From contig CAJFRT010000005.1 of assembly GCA_904419525.1 (NCBI GenBank), positions 1 to 64,000 of the forward strand: a DNA stretch of 64,000 bases, read 5' to 3'. The notes under the pieces were generated by a model. The model was not told the DNA's origin. It was given only the letters and a program-made list of their open reading frames with translations, and ran no database searches. Every line of letters begins with the position of its first letter. Position 1 is the first letter of the stretch. Source of the DNA: Candidatus Gallimonas merdae (GTDB lineage Bacteria > Bacillota > Clostridia > Christensenellales > Borkfalkiaceae). Positions 34,070-42,295 of the stretch are shown here, piece by piece. The position numbers and the translations under genes are program-made.

Positions 34070-34754
34070 GCTTCTCGCCGCATCGGACGGCGCGCTTGCA
34101 GACATCTTTTCCCGCCTCGTTTCGGACGTTTCGTCCCGGGGAGAGCTCAGCGAAAAGTACCGCCGCCTTGCGGTGCTCTCCGCGCTCATGGGCTGCGGCG
34201 GACAGGACGCCTTCCGTGCAGAACTCGCCGACGCGCTCGATGCCGGATTCGACCCGGCCGCGGCGCGCGAGGCTGTCATGCAGTCTGCGGCGTACCTCGG
34301 AATGGGGCGGGCGCTTCCCTTTGTGCAGGCCGCGGCGGAGGTCTTTGCGGCGCACGGGATCTGCCTTTCGCCCGAAACGGAGGATTTGCGGGACAGGTCG
34401 GAGCGGGGCGAAGCGGCGCAGGTCGAAATTTTCGGCGATGTCATGCGCGGGTTCCACGCATCGGGCGATGCGCTCGCGCGGCCCGTCAACGCGCTCCTTT
34501 CCGAGAACTGTTTCGGTGACTACTATGTGCGCGAAGGGCTCTCGTTCCGCGAGCGCGAGCTCGTCACGTTCTGCCTGCTTGCCGCACAGGGCGGTTGCGA
34601 GGCGCAGCTTGCCGGTCACGTTGCGGGCAATTTCCGCGTCGGAAACGATGCGCACATTCTGGGTGAAACGGTGCTTGCGATGCTTCCGTGGATTGGCTAT
34701 CCGCGCTCGCTCAACGCCCTGACCTGCGTGCGGAACGCGGTCGCAAAATCCTGA
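34056..34754 (+). CDS. Carboxymuconolactone decarboxylase-family protein, two CMD repeats
   Basis: 232 aa from ATG 34056; the longer ORF only shadows the cupin gene. Two all-helical CMD-like halves can be recognised, residues ~20-100 (RLAVLSALMGCGGQ...) and ~140-225 (RELVTFCLLAAQGGCEAQLAGHV). Neither half has the CxxC pair of the AhpD peroxidase type, so a redox role by that mechanism is unlikely. The role in this cluster is unknown, but cupin plus CMD plus aldo/keto reductase suggests metabolism of a small carbonyl or quinone compound. Confidence 0.75.
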   Translation: MKIDELLAASDGALADIFSRLVSDVSSRGELSEKYRRLAVLSALMGCGGQDAFRAELADALDAGFDPAAAREAVMQSAAYLGMGRALPFVQAAAEVFAAHGICLSPETEDLRDRSERGEAAQVEIFGDVMRGFHASGDALARPVNALLSENCFGDYYVREGLSFRERELVTFCLLAAQGGCEAQLAGHVAGNFRVGNDAHILGETVLAMLPWIGYPRSLNALTCVRNAVAKS

Positions 34755-34769
34755 AAACGAGGGGACGTT

Positions 34770-35735
34770 ATGGAATATACGCAGCTTGGAAACAGCGGGA
34801 TCAGGGTGTCCCGTCTCTGCCTCGGATGCATGAGCTTCGGCGATCCCGCAAGCAACATGCACGCCTGGACGCTCGATCCCGACAGGAGCGCGGAGATCAT
34901 CGGGCACGCCCTCGATCTCGGGATCAACTTTTTTGATACGGCCAACACCTATTCCGCCGGCACGAGCGAGGAATACCTCGGAAGGGCGATCAGGAACAGC
35001 GTCGCAAGGGACAAGGTCGTGCTTGCGTCCAAGGTCTATTTCAACGAAGGGCATCTTTCAAAAGAGGCGATCGCCCGCGAGATCGATGGCACGCTCCGTC
35101 GGCTGGGGACGGACTATCTCGATCTGTACATCATACACCGCTTTGATGCCACGACGCCCATCGGGGAGACGATGGAGGCGCTCGACAGGCTGGTAAAGGC
35201 CGGAAAGGTGCGCGCGCTGGGCGCTTCGGCGATGTACGGGTACCAGTTCTACAACATGCAGCTCTGCGCGCGGGACAACGGATTTACGCCGTTTGTCTCC
35301 ATGCAGAACCACTACAATCCGCTCTACCGCGAGGACGAGCGCGAGCTCATTCCCATCTGCAGACAGATGCATGTGGCGCTGACGCCCTACAGCCCGCTCG
35401 CGGCGGGCAGGTGCGCCCGCCCCGACTGGTCTGCGGACACCCTGCGCAGCCGCACGGACAAGGTCGCGCACGGCAAGTACGATTCCACGGAGGATCGGGA
35501 CAGGCGCATCGCACAGGCGATCGCCGCGGTCGCGCAAAGACACGGCGCAACGATGACGCAGGTCACGCTTGCATGGCACTTCGCAAGGGGCATCGCGTCG
35601 CCCGTCGTTGGAGCGACCAAAGAAAAGTATCTTGACGACGCCGCGGGCGCCTTTGACGTCCGGCTGACGGCGGAGGACATTGCGGCCATCGACGAATTCT
35701 ATGTCCCGCACGCAGTCGTTGGCGCTCTTTCTTAA
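34770..35735 (+). CDS. Aldo/keto reductase, second copy type
   Basis: 321 aa, of the YajO/YhdN-like long type. It begins MEYTQLGNSGIRVSRLCLGC. Catalytic residues appear in FFDTANTYSAG (Asp, Tyr), LASKVYF (Lys) and DLYIIHRFD (His). The NADP-binding C-terminal segment contains SPVVGATK. It is 15 nt after the CMD gene, completing a five-gene cluster. It is only distantly related to the reductase at 32797. Confidence 0.88.
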   Translation: MEYTQLGNSGIRVSRLCLGCMSFGDPASNMHAWTLDPDRSAEIIGHALDLGINFFDTANTYSAGTSEEYLGRAIRNSVARDKVVLASKVYFNEGHLSKEAIAREIDGTLRRLGTDYLDLYIIHRFDATTPIGETMEALDRLVKAGKVRALGASAMYGYQFYNMQLCARDNGFTPFVSMQNHYNPLYREDERELIPICRQMHVALTPYSPLAAGRCARPDWSADTLRSRTDKVAHGKYDSTEDRDRRIAQAIAAVAQRHGATMTQVTLAWHFARGIASPVVGATKEKYLDDAAGAFDVRLTAEDIAAIDEFYVPHAVVGALS

Positions 35736-35755
35736 CGTTCATATCCATCCTGCCG

Positions 35756-35793
35756 GACGGGCGGGCGGCGCACGGCGCTGCCCGCCCGTCTTA
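35756..35793 (+). terminator. Terminator of the reductase cluster
   Basis: GACGGGCGGGC and GCCCGCCCGTC arms, 11 bp with a 13 nt loop, then TTAT. Confidence 0.7.
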
Positions 35794-35824
35794 TAAAATT
35801 CTGTGAAAATGCCGAAAAAACAGA

Positions 35825-35853
35825 TTGACGAAGGGGGAACAACCATGTAAAAT
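35825..35853 (+). promoter_or_regulatory. Promoter of the GH2 gene
   Basis: TTGACG, 17 nt, TAAAAT. Confidence 0.7.
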
Positions 35854-35900
35854 AGAGGTGCGCCGTTTGCCAAGACGCGGCGCATCAAGGAGAAAAAAAG

Positions 35901-37649
35901 ATGCTGCCTGAAAGAAGAGAGTACCCCCGCCCGCAGTTTGCGCGGGAGCAGTGGCTGAGCCTGAACGGGGAATGGGAGTTCTGCTTTGACGACGCCGACG
36001 ACGGCGTCCGGCGCGGACTCGCGTCCGGAAAAACGCCGCTCGCAATGTCCATCAACGTGCCGTTCACGTATGAATATCCGGCGAGCGGGATCGGAGATCC
36101 CACGCCGCACGCGGTCGTCTGGTACCGTCGCACGTTTGAGCTTGCGCGGCTTGCGGGCAGGCGCGCGCTTCTGTGCTTCAACGGCTGCGATTACGATACG
36201 GACGTGTGGGTGAACGGGCAGCACGCCGCCTCGCACAGGGGCGCGTTTGCACCCTTTTCCGCGGACGTCACCGACTATCTGAAGGCGGGCAAGAATGTCG
36301 TCGTGGTGCGCTGCCGCGACGCGCTCGATCCGACCGTCCCGCGCGGCAAGCAGAGCTGGACGGGGGAGCGCTTCGGCTGCTGGTATCTGCCCAATACGGG
36401 CATCTGGCAGAGCGTCTGGCTGGAATTCTTCGGCGCGGACTGCATCGTGCGCCGCTCGCTGACGCCCGATCCCAAGACGTGCTCTTTTTCGGGGGAGATC
36501 GTCACCATGTACGGCGGGGCGGACGAGGCGGAGATCGCAGTCACCTATCGCGACAGGGAGGTCAAGCGCGTCCGTTTCTCGCTGGACGGGAAATTCACGC
36601 CCTATACGGTGCGTATGCTGGAAGGGGATTTTGTGGACGAGTCGCACTACTGGACGCCCGAACATCCCAACCTCTTCTATGTGGAATACACCCTCTATGC
36701 GGACGGGAAGGTGGCGGACCGCGTGCGCACGCGCTTCGGCATGCGCAAAGTCTCGTTGCAGGACGGGCACATTTTGCTCAACGACCGTCCCTGTTATCAG
36801 CGGCTCATTCTCGACCAGGGGTACTGGAAGGAGAGCGGCCTGACGCCGCCCTCCGCCGAGGCCCTGAAAAAGGACATTGAACTTGCAAAGGCCATGGGTT
36901 TCAACGGCGCGCGCAAACACCAGAAGTTCGAGGATCCCTATTTTTACTACTATGCGGAGGAACTCGGCTTCCTGACGTGGTGCGAAATGCCCTCGGCGTA
37001 CTGTTTCTGTGCGGAGGAGGTCGCCGCCGTCACGGCGCAGTGGCAGGAGATCGTGGCACAGGCGCAGAACTTCACGAGCGTCGTCTGCTACGTCCCGCTC
37101 AACGAGAGCTGGGGCGTGCGCAAGATCCTCAACGACGCGCGGCAGCAGGATTTCGCGCGTTCGCTCTACCGTCTGACCAAGGCGCTCGATCCCTCCCGCC
37201 CCGTGTCGACCAACGACGGCTGGGAAAATTCCGACGAGACGGACATCATCTCCATTCACGACTACGCCAAATTCGGCGATGACTTTGCGCAAAGGTACCG
37301 TCCCGAATACTATGACACGATGTTTCCAAACGGGGGCAGACGGCTCATGCAGGAGGGGTGCGTCCGCCGCGGGCAGAGCGTGATGTTCACCGAGTTCGGC
37401 GGCATCGCCATGAAAAAAGACGCGGGCGGCGGCAACTGGGGCTATAACGACGCCGCGCGGGACGAGGACGAATTCCTTGCGCGCTATGCGAGCCTGATGC
37501 GCGGCATCGCACAGTGTGATTTCGACGGGTTCTGCTATACGCAGCTCACCGACGTGCAGCAGGAGGTCAACGGACTTCTGGACGAGGATCACGTGCCGAA
37601 ATTCGATATCGAGGCCGTTCGCGAGCTGACCGCGGGCAAAAAGAACTGA
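35901..37649 (+). CDS. Glycoside hydrolase family 2
   Basis: 582 aa, a short GH2 with three domains: jelly-roll sugar-binding domain (~1-175, SLNGEWEFCFDD, YDTDVWVNG), immunoglobulin-like domain (~180-270), and TIM barrel (~275-575). The acid/base Glu is in VPLNESWGVR (~397) and the nucleophile Glu in FTEFGG (~494). No signal peptide, so it acts inside the cell on imported oligosaccharides. Family members are beta-galactosidases, beta-glucuronidases and mannosidases; specificity cannot be read from this sequence. It has its own promoter and terminator. Confidence 0.88.
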   Translation: MLPERREYPRPQFAREQWLSLNGEWEFCFDDADDGVRRGLASGKTPLAMSINVPFTYEYPASGIGDPTPHAVVWYRRTFELARLAGRRALLCFNGCDYDTDVWVNGQHAASHRGAFAPFSADVTDYLKAGKNVVVVRCRDALDPTVPRGKQSWTGERFGCWYLPNTGIWQSVWLEFFGADCIVRRSLTPDPKTCSFSGEIVTMYGGADEAEIAVTYRDREVKRVRFSLDGKFTPYTVRMLEGDFVDESHYWTPEHPNLFYVEYTLYADGKVADRVRTRFGMRKVSLQDGHILLNDRPCYQRLILDQGYWKESGLTPPSAEALKKDIELAKAMGFNGARKHQKFEDPYFYYYAEELGFLTWCEMPSAYCFCAEEVAAVTAQWQEIVAQAQNFTSVVCYVPLNESWGVRKILNDARQQDFARSLYRLTKALDPSRPVSTNDGWENSDETDIISIHDYAKFGDDFAQRYRPEYYDTMFPNGGRRLMQEGCVRRGQSVMFTEFGGIAMKKDAGGGNWGYNDAARDEDEFLARYASLMRGIAQCDFDGFCYTQLTDVQQEVNGLLDEDHVPKFDIEAVRELTAGKKN

Positions 37650-37655
37650 GGATCG

Positions 37656-37692
37656 GCGCGCTCCGCCGCGGGCGGAGCGCGCTTTTACATTT
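37656..37692 (+). terminator. Terminator of the GH2 gene
   Basis: GCGCGCTCCGCC-GCG-GGCGGAGCGCGC, 12 bp perfect stem, then TTTTACATTTTTTT. Confidence 0.85.
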
Positions 37693-37767
37693 TTTTAACA
37701 AATTTTCAACATTTCGCAAACATGACGGGTGTAAAATACCGATCGCGGAATATGGGAGGAGAGGCGG

Positions 37768-38439
37768 ATGATCACGATTCTTGTGGCGGAGGACGACAGG
37801 GCGCTGAATAAGCTCGTCTGCACGGCGCTGGAGGGGAGCGGCTACCGGGCGGTCTCCTGTCCGGACGGCCTGCAGGCGCTTGCCGCGTTTGAAGAAAACG
37901 GTGCGGATATGCTCGTCACCGACATCATGATGCCCGGCCTCGACGGATTCGGGCTGGCGGAGCGTGTGCGCGAGAGCGACAAAAAGATCCCCATTCTGTT
38001 CATGACCGCGCTCGACGACAAGCCCGCCAAACTGCGCGGGTATGCGCTCGGCGCGGACGACTATGTCGTCAAGCCGTTTGATCCCGATATCCTGCTCCTG
38101 CGCGTCGGGGCGCTTCTGCGGCGGGCCAACATCGAGCGCAGCCGCACGCTTACGGCGGGGGATCTCGTCATGAATCAGGACGAGCACACGGCCTACGTCG
38201 GCGGCGAGGAGCTTCCGCTCACCGTGCGCGAGTTCGATCTGCTGTTCAAGCTCCTCTCTTTCCCGCGGCGCACCTTCACGCGCGCCCAGCTCATGGATGA
38301 ATTCTGGGATTACGATTCCTCCGCGACGTCGCGCACGGTGGACGTGTACATGTCCAAACTGCGCGAAAAGACGGCACACTGCACGGGGTTTGAGATCGTC
38401 ACCGTGCACGGCCTCGGATACAAGGCGGTGCTCAGATGA
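37768..38439 (+). CDS. Response regulator, OmpR/PhoB type
   Basis: 223 aa. Receiver domain (~1-120) with the acidic pair AEDD, the phosphoacceptor Asp in LVTDIMMPG (~52) and Lys in VVKPFDPD. The C-terminal winged helix (~125-222) ends TVDVYMSKLREK and VTVHGLGYKAVL. It binds DNA when phosphorylated by the kinase encoded next, with which it overlaps by 4 nt. The downstream membrane genes are candidate targets or partners. Confidence 0.94.
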   Translation: MITILVAEDDRALNKLVCTALEGSGYRAVSCPDGLQALAAFEENGADMLVTDIMMPGLDGFGLAERVRESDKKIPILFMTALDDKPAKLRGYALGADDYVVKPFDPDILLLRVGALLRRANIERSRTLTAGDLVMNQDEHTAYVGGEELPLTVREFDLLFKLLSFPRRTFTRAQLMDEFWDYDSSATSRTVDVYMSKLREKTAHCTGFEIVTVHGLGYKAVLR

Positions 38440-39515
38440 GCGGCGCGGCTGCGGGATCAAGGGGGGGCGCCCGCACCAAAAAAAGGCATGCGCTGCTGCT
38501 CCTTTTCACCTATACGCTGCGCTTTCTCACGGTCGCGCTCATTGTGACGGCGGCAGTGCTGCTGTATCATACGGCGGCCGAAGCGTTCGGAGAGGGCTCT
38601 GCGTGGACGAGCGCGGTCATGCTGGTGGCGATCGTCTTTTTGTCGCTCGCCGTTACCGTGCTCGATCTCATTCTGCACCGCGTCACAACCGAACGGCCCG
38701 TCGGCCGGATCGCCGAAAGCGCGCGCCGCATCGCCGCAGGCGATTTCACCGTGCGGCAGGAGCCGGCGCACCCGTACGGGCAGTACGATGCATATGACTG
38801 TATCCTGCTCGATCTCAACCGTGCGGCGGCCGAACTTGCGGAGTCCGAAAAGACGCGCCTTTCCTTTATTTCCAACGTCTCGCACGAACTAAAAACGCCG
38901 CTCGCCGTCATTCAGAGCTATGCGCAAACGCTTGCGCGCGGCGGGCTTGACGAAGCGACGCAGAGGGAATATCTCGGCGTGCTCAGCGACACGGCGGAGC
39001 GGCTCGCGTCGCTGGTGCACAATGTCCTGCGGCTGAACAGGCTGGAACACCGCAGGCTGCTTGCCGAGCTCTCCGATGTGCGCCTTGACGAGCAGCTCGC
39101 ACAGTGCATTCTGCAGTTCGACGACGTCATCACGCAGAAGGGGCTGGAACTTGTCTGCGATCTGGACGAGGTGATGATCCGTTCCGACGAGGGCTGCCTG
39201 GAACTGGTCTGGAACAATCTTTTGTCCAACGCCGTCAAATTTACGGACGCAGGTCAGATCGGCGTCACGCTGAAGCGGGAACAGGGCCGCGCGGTCGTCA
39301 CGGTGTCGGATACGGGCTGCGGCATGTCCGCCGAGACGGGCAAACACATCTTCGAGCAGTTCTATCAGGGCGATACGTCGCACGCGAAGGAGGGCAACGG
39401 CCTGGGTCTTGCGCTCGTCAGAAAGGTCATCGATGTGCTCGGCGGCGAGATCGCGGTGGAGAGCGAGGAGGGGAAGGGCAGCACGTTCCGCGTGACGCTT
39501 CCCGAGCGCATATGA
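38436..39515 (+). CDS. Sensor histidine kinase
   Basis: 359 aa. Two transmembrane segments (~27-47 and ~60-82) flank a very short extracellular loop. They are followed by a HAMP domain (RPVGRIAESARRIAAGDF), the HisKA box SHELKTPLAVIQSY, and the ATPase domain with N box WNNLLSNAVKF, DTGCGM and GNGLGLALVRK. The tiny external loop suggests an intramembrane-sensing kinase that detects cell-envelope stress or works with a membrane partner, such as the protein encoded next. Confidence 0.94.
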   Translation: MSGAAAGSRGGARTKKRHALLLLFTYTLRFLTVALIVTAAVLLYHTAAEAFGEGSAWTSAVMLVAIVFLSLAVTVLDLILHRVTTERPVGRIAESARRIAAGDFTVRQEPAHPYGQYDAYDCILLDLNRAAAELAESEKTRLSFISNVSHELKTPLAVIQSYAQTLARGGLDEATQREYLGVLSDTAERLASLVHNVLRLNRLEHRRLLAELSDVRLDEQLAQCILQFDDVITQKGLELVCDLDEVMIRSDEGCLELVWNNLLSNAVKFTDAGQIGVTLKREQGRAVVTVSDTGCGMSAETGKHIFEQFYQGDTSHAKEGNGLGLALVRKVIDVLGGEIAVESEEGKGSTFRVTLPERI

Positions 39516-40432
39516 AGAAGCTCCCGGAATTTCTGAAAGCGCCGCCCCTCTGGTTTGCGGCCGTCGTCTGGGCGGGTGCGTTGGGCGCGGTCGCGGGGAG
39601 TCTTGTCATCGTGGTGCATGAAATCACGCAGGCGTGGGCGTATGCGGTATATGTGCTCGCCGCGGCGCTGCTCGGGTACGGCGTGTATCTCGCCGTAAAA
39701 CTTGCACCGCGCATGAAGGCGGGCATCGTCGAACGGGCGGGCCGGCATGTCTTCACAAACAACATGCTCTCCGATTACGGCTTCCGCACCATCACGTTTT
39801 CCGTGCTCTCCTTTGCGATCAATGCCGGATATGCGATCGTACATCTGGTGCTTGCGATCGTCTGGCGGTCGGTGTGGTACGGCGCGCTCGCGGGCTATTA
39901 TTTTCTGCTGAGCCTGCTGCGCGGCGGGGTGCTGCTGTGCGGCCGCAGCGCCAAAAAGCGCGCCGGAGACGACGGAGAAAAACTCCTTGCCTGTAAATGG
40001 CGCATTTTCCGCCTCTGCGGAGCGGCGCTCCTCGTGCTGGAATTCGCGCTCGCCGTATTCGTCACGCAGACCGTCCTCTTCGGCCGTCCGCTCGTCCCTT
40101 CGCTCGTCATGTCGATCGCCTCGGCCGCCTACACGTTCTACCGCGTCATTATTTCCGTCGTACAGGTGTTCCGGGTGCGCAGAATGGGGGATCCGCTCCT
40201 GCAGTCGCTGCGGAACATCAACCTGTCCAACGCGCTCGTTTCGCTGTTCGCTCTGCAGATCTCGCTCGTCGCCGCAAACGGCGGGGCGGACGAGAGCATG
40301 CGCGTGATGAATATCGTCACGGGGTTTGCGGTCTGTGCGCTGACGATCGCGCTCGGGGCCTATATGATCATCAGGGCGAGCACAAAACTCGCCGGCATGA
40401 AAAAGGAGAGGGAGGCGTTTCCCGATGAGTGA
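39512..40432 (+). CDS. Multi-pass membrane protein coupled to the two-component system
   Basis: 306 aa from ATG 39512 (ATGA overlap with the kinase); the longer ORF is a shadow. About eight hydrophobic segments are spread over the length, with short basic loops (RVRRMGDP; KKRAGDDGEK). No transporter motif is recognised. Translational coupling suggests it works with the kinase, for example as a sensor partner. It overlaps the next gene by 8 nt. Confidence 0.6.
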   Translation: MKKLPEFLKAPPLWFAAVVWAGALGAVAGSLVIVVHEITQAWAYAVYVLAAALLGYGVYLAVKLAPRMKAGIVERAGRHVFTNNMLSDYGFRTITFSVLSFAINAGYAIVHLVLAIVWRSVWYGALAGYYFLLSLLRGGVLLCGRSAKKRAGDDGEKLLACKWRIFRLCGAALLVLEFALAVFVTQTVLFGRPLVPSLVMSIASAAYTFYRVIISVVQVFRVRRMGDPLLQSLRNINLSNALVSLFALQISLVAANGGADESMRVMNIVTGFAVCALTIALGAYMIIRASTKLAGMKKEREAFPDE

Positions 40433-40808
40433 GAAAAAATTCAGTTATACGTACAGTGCGCCGACGGAGGAAGAGCGGCGGGAGATCGAGAGCATCCGCT
40501 CGGAATACAGCCGCGACGAACGGTCGGAAAAACTCGAACGTCTGCGCCGTCTGAATGCCCGCGTGAAGAACGTCTCCATGTGCGTCGCGCTGACGCTCGG
40601 CATTGCCGGGCTGCTCGTGTTCGGCCTCGGCATGGCGATGATCCTCGAATGGGGGATCCTTGTCGGAGGGGTTGCGGTCGCGGCGGTCGGGGCTTTGCCC
40701 ATGGCGGGGGCCGCGCCCGCATATAATCTTGTCCTGCGGCACGAAAAGCAAAAATACGGGTCGGAGATCGTGCGCCTTTCAGAGGAACTTCTCGGCGAAG
40801 AGGCGTGA
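40425..40808 (+). CDS. Small two-segment membrane protein, paralogue of 41835
   Basis: 127 aa. A charged cytoplasmic helix (~residues 12-45, REIESIRSEYSRDERSEKL) is followed by two hydrophobic segments (~50-72, ~77-100) and a C-terminal helix KQKYGSEIVRLSEELLGEE. The same layout and near-identical end (KKYAKEIVSLSDELLKNE) occur in the protein at 41835. The family is common in gut Clostridia and has no established function. It is part of the two-component transcript. Confidence 0.6.
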   Translation: MSEKKFSYTYSAPTEEERREIESIRSEYSRDERSEKLERLRRLNARVKNVSMCVALTLGIAGLLVFGLGMAMILEWGILVGGVAVAAVGALPMAGAAPAYNLVLRHEKQKYGSEIVRLSEELLGEEA

Positions 40809-40916
40809 CGCTTCTCCCTTTTTCACGCAATTTTTACCCATTTCACGATTATCCGTCCGTCCGGGCGGGTATTTTCATAGTGAGACCGGAACGAACCGGG
40901 CACAAAGGGGAAAACG

Positions 40917-41681
40917 ATGAAAGAAGACGACGAAGAATTTTTGCAGGGCGCCGCGCTGCCGCTCGGCGCGCTCTCGGCTGCCGATCTGTACGACAGAACG
41001 AAAAAGATGATGTGGTCTGCCGTGCGCTACAAGGAGATGCGCATGGAATACGCCTGCGCGCTCAAAGAGATCCGGACAAAGTTCGATGTTCTGAACACCG
41101 AATTCAACGTCAGGGAGAGCCGCAATCCCATCGCATCGATCACGACGCGGCTGAAGAGCACGGAGAGCATTGCCAAAAAGCTCATCGGAAGAAATCTTCC
41201 GCTGACGCTTGACAGCATGGAAAAGAACATCTTCGATATTGCCGGCGTCCGCGTCGTCTGCTCCTATATTGACGATATCTATCAGATCGCCGATGCCTTT
41301 TTAAGGCAGGACGACATCAGGCTGATCGCCAGAAAGGACTATATCGAGGAGCCCAAGCCGAACGGGTACAGAAGCCTGCACCTGATCGTCAGCGTCCCCG
41401 TATTCTTTGCGGAAAAACGCAAGGAGGTAAACGCCGAGGTGCAGATCCGCACGATCGCCATGGACTTCTGGGCCAGCCTTGAACATCAGATGAAATACAA
41501 GCGCAGCATTCCCGATCAGCAAGAGATCTCGGAAGGGCTCCGCGGCTGTGCCGATGTGATCGCGCGCACCGACCGGGAGATGCTCGCCCTGCGCCGGAGG
41601 ATCGAGGCCGCGGAAGATCTCCCTTCCGAGGACGATGAGCTGTTCGACCGGCTCAGAAAACTGGATATGCAGATCGGATAG
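40917..41681 (+). CDS. Small alarmone synthetase, (p)ppGpp synthesis domain
   Basis: 254 aa. It contains a RelA/SpoT synthetase domain (~50-190): KKLIGRNLPLTLDSMEKNIFDIAGVRVVC, the substrate block YIEEPKPNGYRSLHLIV, and VQIRTIAMDFWASLEHQMKYK. There is no hydrolase (HD), TGS or ACT domain, so it is a stand-alone small synthetase of YjbM/YwaC type, making pppGpp or ppGpp in the cytosol. These enzymes are usually controlled transcriptionally by envelope or other stress. It lies between two paralogous membrane-protein genes downstream of a two-component system. Confidence 0.92.
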   Translation: MKEDDEEFLQGAALPLGALSAADLYDRTKKMMWSAVRYKEMRMEYACALKEIRTKFDVLNTEFNVRESRNPIASITTRLKSTESIAKKLIGRNLPLTLDSMEKNIFDIAGVRVVCSYIDDIYQIADAFLRQDDIRLIARKDYIEEPKPNGYRSLHLIVSVPVFFAEKRKEVNAEVQIRTIAMDFWASLEHQMKYKRSIPDQQEISEGLRGCADVIARTDREMLALRRRIEAAEDLPSEDDELFDRLRKLDMQIG

Positions 41682-41700
41682 GCACACGGCCTGTCCCGGA

Positions 41701-41741
41701 AACGCCCGCATGTTGCTGCATGCGGGCGTTTACATTTCTTT
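41701..41741 (+). terminator. Terminator after the alarmone synthetase gene
   Basis: AACGCCCGCATG-TTGCTG-CATGCGGGCGTT, 12 bp, then TACATTTCTTTT. Confidence 0.75.
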
Positions 41742-41834
41742 TACAAACAAGTAACGTTTTCTTTACAAATCATCAAACTTTCAGAAACATCGCCGCTGTA
41801 TGATAGGGGCACAAAACAAAGAGGAGGCAAAAAC

Positions 41835-42191
41835 ATGAACATGGAACAGGAAAAGCAGTTTGCACGGCAGGTGCGCGCGGAGTACGCGCCCGGGAGCGAG
41901 GAGGAGGGAAAGCTCGAACAGCTCAAAAAGCTCGACCGGGCCGCGCGCCGGCCCGCGGAGATCTTTGCCTATACGTTCGGCATCGTCGGGGCGCTCGTGC
42001 TCGGGGTCGGCATGTGCCTTGCGATGGAGGTGATCGGCAGCATGATGCCGCTCGGCATCGTCATCGGCGTTGTGGGCATTGCGATGGTCACGGCCAATTA
42101 TTTTCTCTATCGGGCGATCCTGCGTTCGCGCAAGAAGAAATATGCAAAAGAGATCGTGTCGCTCAGCGACGAACTTCTGAAAAACGAATAA
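41835..42191 (+). CDS. Small two-segment membrane protein, paralogue of 40425
   Basis: 118 aa. A charged N-terminal helix (EEEGKLEQLKKLDRAARRPA) leads into two hydrophobic segments (~42-64 and ~68-90), then a basic loop and the tail YAKEIVSLSDELLKNE. It resembles the product of 40425 in order, length and C-terminus. It has a strong AGAGGAGG ribosome site and its own terminator. Function unknown. Confidence 0.6.
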   Translation: MNMEQEKQFARQVRAEYAPGSEEEGKLEQLKKLDRAARRPAEIFAYTFGIVGALVLGVGMCLAMEVIGSMMPLGIVIGVVGIAMVTANYFLYRAILRSRKKKYAKEIVSLSDELLKNE

Positions 42192-42244
42192 AAGGCGGGA
42201 GGGCCGGATATTTCGGGAAGCCTTTTCCGACGACGCGTGACGAA

Positions 42245-42283
42245 AAAGGGCGCCCGCCGCAGTTTCTGCGGCGGGCGCCCTTT
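42245..42283. terminator. Bidirectional terminator between convergent genes
   Basis: AAAGGGCGCCCGCCGCAG-TTT-CTGCGGCGGGCGCCCTTT, 18 bp perfect stem. Confidence 0.85.
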
Positions 42284-42295
42284 GAATTTATGGGG

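Noticed and set aside
41690-41834. T-box or other riboswitch after the alarmone synthetase gene
   Set aside because: Only a terminator and AT-rich promoter-like sequence are visible; no T-box motif.
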